Positions 59,931-64,000 of a DNA stretch of 64,000 bases are shown piece after piece. Numbering within the stretch: position 1 is the stretch's first letter; each line of letters begins with the position of its first letter. Position numbers and translations under genes: made by a program. Source of the DNA: Lachnotalea sp041821265 (lineage in GTDB: Bacteria > Bacillota > Clostridia > Lachnospirales > Lachnospiraceae); NCBI GenBank assembly GCA_041821265.1, contig JBGUEQ010000024.1, positions 6,346 to 70,345 on the forward strand, in the 5' to 3' direction. The notes beneath the pieces were generated by a model. The model had not been told where the DNA came from, searched no databases, and was given only the letters and a program-made list of their open reading frames with translations.

Positions 59931-60842
59931 TTACCAAACATATTCTAATACATGCTTTTTTAATGCCTCCAAATAAGCTTTTCCATATCGGCTACAGGGC
60001 ATATTCTTATGTGTGATTACGCCAACATGCATCACTTCTTCTACCATTAATGGCTTAGCAATTATATTCTCTCCATTTAATTCCTTGCTAATTACACCCG
60101 TACTAACGGTGTAACCGTTTAATCCTATCGCAAGATTAAATAGAGTTGCTCGATCTCTTACTTTAATATTTTTATTGCGATCCAACGTACTAAGAATTTC
60201 CTCTGAAAAATAAAAAGAATTATAATCTCCTTGCTCAAAGGAAAGGTATGGATACTCTTCTAGTTCCTCCAATGTAATGATGTCTCTATCTGCAAGTGGA
60301 TGTTTTGAACTAATAAATACGTGTGGCTTTGCTTCAAACAGTTCCAAAAATTCCAAATCATTTTGTTTAATAAGCTTACGAATCACCTCTTTATTTTTAA
60401 GTGAGGTATACAAGACTCCTATTTCACTCTTTAATCTACTAACATCTTCTATAATTTCAAATGTTTGCGTTTCCCTCAGCGTAAAATCATATTGTGCTCC
60501 GCCAAATTCACGAATCACATCTACAAATGCATTAACTGCAAAGGAATAATGCTGGGTTGACACTGAGAATCTAGGGCTTTGTTTCTTAACATTTAAATAC
60601 TTTTCCTCTAAGAGATAGGTTTGTTCTAAAATTTGTCTGGCATAGGCTAAAAATTCATCCCCTACATTTGACACAGTAATTCCTTTATTCGTTCGATTAA
60701 ATATGATAATCTGCATTTCATTTTCCAAATCTTTAATTGCATTCGTAAGACTTGGTTGGGAAATAAATAATTCTTTGGCAGCATCACTTATTGTACCTTT
60801 TTCTGCTACTGTTACTACATATTTTAACTGTTGTAATGTCAT
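59931..60842 (-). CDS. LysR-family transcriptional regulator
   Basis: A 303-residue LysR protein: N-terminal winged helix (LKYVVTVAEKGTISDAAKEL, FISQPSLTNAIKDLENEM) and a C-terminal effector domain in two lobes (about 90-300). It is divergent from the symporter (258-base gap) and upstream of the MetE-like gene on the same strand, so it could control either. The recognition site should be a T-N11-A motif in the gap, which I cannot single out with confidence. Confidence 0.93.
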   Translation of the reverse strand: MTLQQLKYVVTVAEKGTISDAAKELFISQPSLTNAIKDLENEMQIIIFNRTNKGITVSNVGDEFLAYARQILEQTYLLEEKYLNVKKQSPRFSVSTQHYSFAVNAFVDVIREFGGAQYDFTLRETQTFEIIEDVSRLKSEIGVLYTSLKNKEVIRKLIKQNDLEFLELFEAKPHVFISSKHPLADRDIITLEELEEYPYLSFEQGDYNSFYFSEEILSTLDRNKNIKVRDRATLFNLAIGLNGYTVSTGVISKELNGENIIAKPLMVEEVMHVGVITHKNMPCSRYGKAYLEALKKHVLEYVW

Positions 60843-61100
60843 GTATTATCTCCTAAACATCTTATTTTGACTTCCCACGTTATAAGGGCAGATGGGGCGG
60901 CCTCTAATTCAGCTTCTATTAGTATAGCACTTAACCATATCATACTTGCAAATTCAGGTGTAATAATTAATGACTTCCTTACTGGAATATTATCGTGATT
61001 AAGCAAATATATTATAATGCCAAGCATTCTATCAATTTTCATTGATAAAATACGCATCATTATATGTAATTTACAAGTAAAATTTAAAGGGGGATTTCAA

Positions 61101-62339
61101 ATGAATTCAAAAAATTGGTTTATCAAACACCTGGGCTTAATAATCATAGTCGCCATGTTTCTCGGTATAGTAGCAGGTGCTATATTAGGCGAACACGCAA
61201 GTGTTTTCAGCCCACTCGGAGACATTTTTATTCAACTTATTAAAATGGTAGTTATACCACTTGTTGCAGTCACCATCATCATTGGTTCTGCCTCTATTGG
61301 AAATAGTAAATCCGCCGGGAAAGTTGGTTTAGCAACATTTACTTACTATCTTTTCACTACTGTAATTGCTGTTTTAATAGGTATTGCGCTTGGAGAAATA
61401 TTCAAACCAGGTGTAGGTGTTTCCATGAATGCCGTGGAAGGAATGTTCTCAAATGAATATGCTGATCAAGGAAGTATCGCAGGTTTCTGGGATACAATCA
61501 AAGGCATAATTCCTGCTAATCCAATTAAGGCATTATCTGATGGAAACATTCTTCAAGTTTTATTCTTTAGTTTATTCTTAGGATTTGGTGTATCTACTCT
61601 GAAATCCGAAAAAAAGGAAGTATTGATGACGGTCTTAGACGCATTAAATGATGCACTTGTGTTTATGATTACAACTATAATGTACATAGCACCTATTGGT
61701 GTATTTGGACTTATGGCAGACGCTGTAGGAACATTTGGATTTAATATTTTGCGTTTAGTAATGAAATTATTTATTGTTTACATCTTTGGTTTATTACTTC
61801 ATACCTTTGGTGTATACACTTTAATGCTGAAATTACTTTCTAAGATGTCTCCATTAAATTTCTTTAAGAATATGTATAAAGTACAACTAGTAGCCTTATC
61901 TACTGCTTCTTCCATGGCTACCCTACCTGTTAACATTGAAACTTGTGAAGAAGATTTGGGAATTTCTAAACAAACAACCGCTTTTGTTCTTCCTCTTGGT
62001 GCAACAATTAACATGGATGGAAATTCTTTATATTATGCACTCGCTGCTTGCTTTTTTGCTCAGCTCTTTGGCATTCATTTAGGTCTTGCACAGTATGTAG
62101 CTATTATTATTACTGCTACAATCGGCTCCATCGGTCAAGCAGGCGTTCCTGGTCCTTCCCTTTTAGTTGTGGCAGTATTATTGGCTGCAAATATACCAAT
62201 TGCAGGTCTCCCATTATTGTTTGGTGTGGATCGTTTATTTGATATGCTTCGTACCGCTGTCAATGTAACAGGTGACGCATCTTGTGCAGTTATTGTGGAT
62301 CAATTTGCAAATAAGCAAGAAATAGTGAAGGAAGTCTAG
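61101..62339 (+). CDS. Dicarboxylate/amino acid:cation symporter (DAACS)
   Basis: I choose ATG 61101 (412 residues), eight bases after AAAGGGGG; the longer frame lacks a site. It has about eight membrane helices and two re-entrant hairpins with LSTASSMATLPVNIE (serine-rich HP1), LPLGATINMDGNSLYYALAA (NMDG motif), ATIGSIGQAGVPGPSLLVVA (HP2) and RLFDMLRTAVNVTGDASCAV. This is the GltP/GltT/DctA/SstT class; Na+ or H+ drives import of glutamate, aspartate, C4-dicarboxylates or cystine. The exact substrate is not readable. Confidence 0.94.
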   Translation: MNSKNWFIKHLGLIIIVAMFLGIVAGAILGEHASVFSPLGDIFIQLIKMVVIPLVAVTIIIGSASIGNSKSAGKVGLATFTYYLFTTVIAVLIGIALGEIFKPGVGVSMNAVEGMFSNEYADQGSIAGFWDTIKGIIPANPIKALSDGNILQVLFFSLFLGFGVSTLKSEKKEVLMTVLDALNDALVFMITTIMYIAPIGVFGLMADAVGTFGFNILRLVMKLFIVYIFGLLLHTFGVYTLMLKLLSKMSPLNFFKNMYKVQLVALSTASSMATLPVNIETCEEDLGISKQTTAFVLPLGATINMDGNSLYYALAACFFAQLFGIHLGLAQYVAIIITATIGSIGQAGVPGPSLLVVAVLLAANIPIAGLPLLFGVDRLFDMLRTAVNVTGDASCAVIVDQFANKQEIVKEV

Positions 62340-62363
62340 TTAAAAGAATATTAAGATTTAAAT

Positions 62364-62414
62364 AAAGAACGTGTACTCTTTGGATTTATATTTCCAAACA
62401 AGTTCACGTTCTTT
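62364..62414. terminator. Terminator between symporter and DUF4317 genes
   Basis: Arms AAAGAACGTG / CACGTTCTTT with an inner CTTTGG / CCAAA-CAAG pairing, followed by TGTTTATTTTATT. It lies between convergent genes and can serve both. Confidence 0.75.
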
Positions 62415-62428
62415 TGTTTATTTTATTG

Positions 62429-62465
62429 TAACTATTCAGTACCCATTAAGGCGAGGTGTTTTGCA
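62429..62465. repeat. Rearranged short copy of repeat family A
   Basis: The head motif AACTATTCAGTACC is joined directly to CATTAAGGCGAGGTGTTTTG, which is the reverse complement of the tail of the long copies (CAAAACACCTCGxGTTAATGG). So this copy is a head-to-inverted-tail product with the middle 90 bases lost. Confidence 0.6.
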
Positions 62466-62519
62466 TTCAGTGTATATCGAATGGATGTAATTATAAAATC
62501 ACCAATTGTTATAAATATT

Positions 62520-63812
62520 TTAGAATAATTCAGTTACCCCATTTACATTAGCATGCTCATTCTCGTCCATTGGAATAATAATACATTTTTTCCCATCAAT
62601 CATTTGAGATTTTATTTGATCCATTTTTTCTGCTTTTACTTTAAGTATTACATCATAGTTTTCATGCATATCGTCTTCTAAGGTACTATCAGCTCCTGTC
62701 AAATCGTTTGCATCCGCTTGCGTTGATGAAGAAATAACACCTTTTGTTGTTTCCACAAGTTGCTCTTGTAATTTCTGAACTTGCTCAACAAGCGCCTTAT
62801 TTACCTTTTTCTTTTCATTTTCAGCTAATATTTTTTTATCAATTAAGTATTCAATGAAAGGGGGTTCCTCGCTAAAAGTTTCCTCATAGGATGTTTCGAT
62901 TTTAGAAGTGATATCTTCTGACAAACCACTTTCCAATAATATTTCTTGAACAGATTCTTTTGTTAAAATAATAGGCTCCTCTTCCGACTCAGAAAACGAA
63001 GCTTTCTCTTCTGAAATTTGATTTAGGCTTTCTTGAATATTACTAAAAATCTTATTGCTTGTTTCAGAGTCGTTAATCGCATTTTTAATAATAGTATGAA
63101 AGATATTTTTTTGTTCCGTAGCTGTCGATTTTGCCGGACACCCTAGCGCAAATTCCATCAATTCTTTATGCGGTTCTAGTGCATTTTTAGTATAAAACAT
63201 AACAGAATGAATATCGGTACTGCGATCAGTAAAAGCTGGAAAAACAAAGCCGCTATCTGGCGCCCCAACCACCCAGTCTCGATTACGTGGACCAATTTTA
63301 TTTTCATTTTCCAAATAGCCAAGCCCTGGCTTTGTTAGGGCCACTGGACAAATCGCACATAATATGTACTCAAATACTTCTTCTGATTCATCCAATTTGG
63401 AGTTATCAGTTGTTTTTGTCATTACATCATAAGCATCATGAAAGGCTAGAATAAGATAATTTCCTGCGTAATCATAGCTATCGATGATAAGTTGATAGAA
63501 GGTATCTAATAATCCTTCATTTTTTAATTTACTTTCTCGAAGTCCCATAAGAAACTGCTGTTTGCCACCTTGTTCTTCTTCCTCTAATGGAAATTTCAGT
63601 TCAACTAAATTATTCCCTACTGTTCCTGATAATGTTTTTTTTGCTATTTCTAAATATTTATAAAACTCATCTTCTTCTAAGTTTAAAAATGTCTCATTAA
63701 AATTCACCAAAACTTCTTTTGACGCATTCACATAGCATCCGCTCATTTTTGTAAATGTGCATGCCGTTTTTTTATAGCGATTTTTCAACTCAAATACTTC
63801 TTTTTTGTTCAT
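62520..63812 (-). CDS. DUF4317 family protein
   Basis: A 430-residue acidic, soluble protein. Recognisable landmarks: NKKEVFELKNRYKK at the N-terminus, ISGCYVNxxK-like MSGCYVNASKEVL, NYLILAFHDAYDVMTKTTDN, EYILCAICPV, and RNRDWVVGAPDSGFVFPAFT. These match DUF4317, a family of unknown function found in Clostridia, including Lachnospiraceae. The C-terminal third (about 280-400) is predicted helical and may be coiled coil (KKVNKALVEQVQKLQEQLVE). It stands alone after a plain promoter region. Confidence 0.88.
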   Translation of the reverse strand: MNKKEVFELKNRYKKTACTFTKMSGCYVNASKEVLVNFNETFLNLEEDEFYKYLEIAKKTLSGTVGNNLVELKFPLEEEEQGGKQQFLMGLRESKLKNEGLLDTFYQLIIDSYDYAGNYLILAFHDAYDVMTKTTDNSKLDESEEVFEYILCAICPVALTKPGLGYLENENKIGPRNRDWVVGAPDSGFVFPAFTDRSTDIHSVMFYTKNALEPHKELMEFALGCPAKSTATEQKNIFHTIIKNAINDSETSNKIFSNIQESLNQISEEKASFSESEEEPIILTKESVQEILLESGLSEDITSKIETSYEETFSEEPPFIEYLIDKKILAENEKKKVNKALVEQVQKLQEQLVETTKGVISSSTQADANDLTGADSTLEDDMHENYDVILKVKAEKMDQIKSQMIDGKKCIIIPMDENEHANVNGVTELF

Positions 63813-63910
63813 CCTTTACCTCCATTTGTGCGATTTTCTTTCCATATATTTTAACTATGAAAGATTTTTCACGATTTGTCTTCTTCCCCTATTATTTTTT
63901 AATAGAGAAC

Positions 63911-63932
63911 AAAGTGTCTGCTCGTAGACACT
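63911..63932. repeat. Short hairpin next to repeat family B copy 2
   Basis: AAAGTGTCTGCTCGTAGACACT folds as GTGTCT/AGACAC. Its GTGTCTGC stem matches part of the palindrome at 58528-58565. It lies about 10 bases before the family B repeat. Confidence 0.5.
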
Positions 63933-63940
63933 CTCGCGCC

Positions 63941-64000
63941 CGAGTGGATTGCGTAGCAATAAACTTCCTATCCACGAGGTGCGCATTTTGGCACGTAGTG
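63941..64000. repeat. Dispersed intergenic repeat, family B, copy 2 (inverted, reaches window end)
   Basis: Sixty bases that are the reverse complement of 6999-7058 apart from about three bases; ends GGCACGTAGTG at the window edge, so the element may continue outside. It has landmarks CGAGTGGATTGCGTAGCAAT, AAACTTCC and CCACGAGGT. Confidence 0.85.

Noticed and set aside
60839..61060. A 73-codon minus-strand frame between the LysR and symporter genes
   Set aside because: It covers the divergent promoter region, has no ribosome site and no recognisable motif; chance frame.
1..64000. CRISPR arrays, tRNA or rRNA genes, prophage or conjugation genes
   Set aside because: No regularly spaced direct repeats, no rRNA-like blocks and no clear tRNA cloverleaf with flanking CCA were seen; topB alone is not evidence for a mobile element.

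Overview
The window is AT-rich DNA with Firmicutes-style gene organisation: strong GGAGG ribosome sites, many intrinsic hairpin terminators, YesM/YesN two-component pairs, PTS and ABC sugar uptake. Families such as DUF4317, DUF4491, DUF5680, PocR-AraC regulators and RACo-type corrinoid activators point to an anaerobic, fermentative, glycan-using member of the Clostridia, most likely Lachnospiraceae. No rRNA, tRNA, CRISPR array or complete insertion sequence was seen. Taxon and functions are inferred from family recognition, not from a database search.

Layout. 1-2.2 kb: partial DUF4491 gene, MBL-fold hydrolase, a broken IS3-type orfA and a YhhN-like membrane protein. 2.6-4.7 kb: a chemoreceptor. 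4.7-25 kb, nearly all on the minus strand: a corrinoid methyl-transfer region. It holds a RACo-like activator with an extra N-terminal domain, a corrinoid carrier protein, a PocR-AraC regulator (plus strand), two UroD/MtaA-superfamily proteins (one with a C-terminal thioredoxin-like domain), a RhaM-like mutarotase, a ribose-type ABC importer, and a YesM/YesN pair with its own sugar-binding lipoprotein. Behind these lies a five-gene module of dihydrolipoamide dehydrogenase, lipoate ligase, a Cys-rich DUF5714 protein, a free-standing lipoyl-domain protein and a CobW-like GTPase, with no 2-oxoacid dehydrogenase E1 or E2. I read the region as a candidate catabolon that imports a sugar-like, possibly O-methylated compound and removes methyl groups by corrinoid chemistry; this is inference.

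25-31.7 kb: a PadR-controlled ABC exporter with matching operators and a possibly truncated permease, then a gene graveyard (GntR fragment, frameshifted SPFH gene, 5'-truncated MscS channel) around an XRE-DUF5680 regulator. 31.8-36.6 kb: a trehalose locus (treC, PTS EIIBCA, divergent treR with paired operators). 36.6-37.6 kb: a flavoprotein gene and the stub of a flavin reductase.

37.7-54 kb, all minus: a mannoside region with a GH130 / alpha-barrel / GT4 trio, a 35-residue basic protein, an orphan Phd-type antitoxin, a GH2 beta-mannosidase, a five-gene oligopeptide-type ABC importer and a second YesM/YesN pair. 54.4-64 kb: lmo0937 and CsbD-like small proteins, topoisomerase III, a ferredoxin-nitroreductase, a MetE-like methyltransferase, a LysR regulator, a dicarboxylate/amino-acid symporter and a DUF4317 protein. 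Two dispersed repeat families occur in the intergenic regions.
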